Source: DASULK01 sp036278255
GTDB lineage: Bacteria; Actinomycetota; Actinomycetes; Mycobacteriales; Micromonosporaceae
Assembly: GCA_036278255.1 (NCBI GenBank)
Contig: DASULK010000034.1
Location: 1-64,000, forward strand
Length of the DNA: 64,000 bases
Direction of reading: 5' to 3'
Shown: positions 63,461-64,000 of the stretch, piece after piece
Position numbering within the stretch: the stretch's first letter is position 1
Layout of the letters: each line of letters starts with the position of its first letter
The notes under the pieces: generated by a model
Told to the model about the DNA's origin: nothing
The model's input: the letters and a program-made list of their open reading frames with translations, nothing else
The model's database searches: none
Position numbers and translations under genes: made by a program

Positions 63461-64000
63461 TCCCGTACAGCGTCGGCATCGGCTGGCGGCCGGAGATCTG
63501 CGGCTTCGTCGCCGCCCTACCCGGTCTGCGGTTCGTCGAGGTGATCGCCGAGTCGCTCACCGCCCACGGACCGCTGCCGCCAGCCTTGGTCGCCCTGCGC
63601 CAGCGGGGCATGGCCGTCATACCCCACGGCGTACAGCTCTCCCTCGGTGGCGCGGATCCGGTGGCTCCCTCCCGGGTGGCCCACCTCGCCCGGCTCGCCG
63701 AACGACTCAGCGCCCCGCTGGTCAGCGAACACATCGCGTTCGTCCGTGCCGGCGGGGTGGAGGCTGGTCATCTACTCCCGCTGCCACGCACCCGTGAAGC
63801 GGTCGATGCGGTGGTCGCGAACGTGCGACGTACTCAGGCCGAGCTGCCGGTCCCGCTCGCCCTCGAACCGATCGCGGCGCTCTTCGATTGGCCGGACGAC
63901 GAGCTCGACGAGGCGCAGTTCCTCACCGAGATCCTCGACCGGACCGAGGCGCTGCTGCTTCTCGACCTCGCCAACATCTACGCCAACGCCCGGAACCGCG
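63457..64000 (+). CDS. DUF692/MNIO-family multinuclear iron oxidase (partial, right edge)
   Basis: First 181 residues of a TIM-barrel protein in the DUF692 (MbnB/TglH-like, MNIO) family. Landmarks in order: GIGWRPE, FVEVIAES, PHGVQLSLGGADPVA, LVSEHIAFVR, LALEPIAALFDWP and LLLLDLANIYANARN; these supply the His, Asp, Glu and Asn positions that hold the iron cluster in characterised members. MNIOs oxidise Cys or other residues in peptide substrates, for example to oxazolone-thioamide or thiooxazole. The start overlaps the TIGR04222 stop, so the two are co-translated. The C-terminal third lies outside the window. Confidence 0.88.
   Translation, partial: MIPYSVGIGWRPEICGFVAALPGLRFVEVIAESLTAHGPLPPALVALRQRGMAVIPHGVQLSLGGADPVAPSRVAHLARLAERLSAPLVSEHIAFVRAGGVEAGHLLPLPRTREAVDAVVANVRRTQAELPVPLALEPIAALFDWPDDELDEAQFLTEILDRTEALLLLDLANIYANARNR

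Overview
The window is high-GC actinobacterial chromosome. I read it as a member of the Micromonosporaceae (Micromonospora/Salinispora relatives), with moderate confidence. The reasons are frequent GTG starts, many probably leaderless genes, actinobacteria-restricted families (DUF5753/DUF397, DUF3097, DUF2630, short DivIVA-like protein), the order moxR-DUF58-VWA-fabG-inhA-ferrochelatase shared with mycobacteria, and an AcnR-type aconitase repressor. No rRNA, tRNA, CRISPR array, transposase or integrase gene was seen.

Layout. 0-4 kb (minus strand): a complete PglY-type ATPase gene, with the first 25 codons of a translationally coupled gene (probably pglZ) at the left edge; this is the end of a Pgl/BREX type 2 phage-defence locus. 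4-7 kb: accessory genes (DivIVA-like and small partner, DUF5753/DUF397 regulator pair, a chimeric antitoxin/toxin reading frame). 7-19 kb: secreted X-Pro dipeptidyl peptidase, a TetR regulator with a clear operator beside a monooxygenase-like/methyltransferase pair, GNAT, cupin, oxidoreductase, secreted M14 carboxypeptidase, prolyl oligopeptidase and an unrecognised Cys-rich secreted protein. 19-25 kb: two divergent 'membrane protein <> histidine kinase-response regulator' modules, one sitting inside the intergenic region of the other and bounded by a 68-bp direct repeat. 25-29 kb: LtrA-like protein, then divergent murD2 and murL, the alternative route to D-Glu in peptidoglycan.

29-48 kb is mostly core: NfeD-SPFH pair, serine hydrolase, DUF3097, NagD-like HAD, ferrochelatase, inhA, fabG, a 560-bp structured gap with two possible tiny ORFs, then VWA, DUF58 and MoxR in tight overlap; bPH2-domain membrane proteins, PAP2, sirtuin, FlK-like thioesterase with a metallo-hydrolase, and a sugar kinase. 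48-56 kb: asnB, an Xaa-Pro aminopeptidase, then a small accessory patch with an AbiEi-N/DUF559 nuclease-like gene bracketed by two matching palindromes, a frameshifted serine-hydrolase pseudogene, two GNAT genes and a glyoxalase remnant. 56-62.5 kb: acnA and, 3 kb on, its probable repressor acnR, with related palindromes in front of both; between them an amidohydrolase, DUF2630, HAD and nitrilase-family genes. 62.5-64 kb: a TIGR04222 membrane protein with a Gly/Cys tail, overlapping the start of a DUF692/MNIO enzyme that runs off the right edge.

The best candidates for a poorly described system are the TIGR04222-MNIO pair (a membrane-anchored protein whose Cys tail may be the substrate of an iron oxidase) and the palindrome-bracketed DUF559 gene. 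The murD2-murL pair is a known but uncommon pathway. All functions come from reading the sequence; no searches were run.
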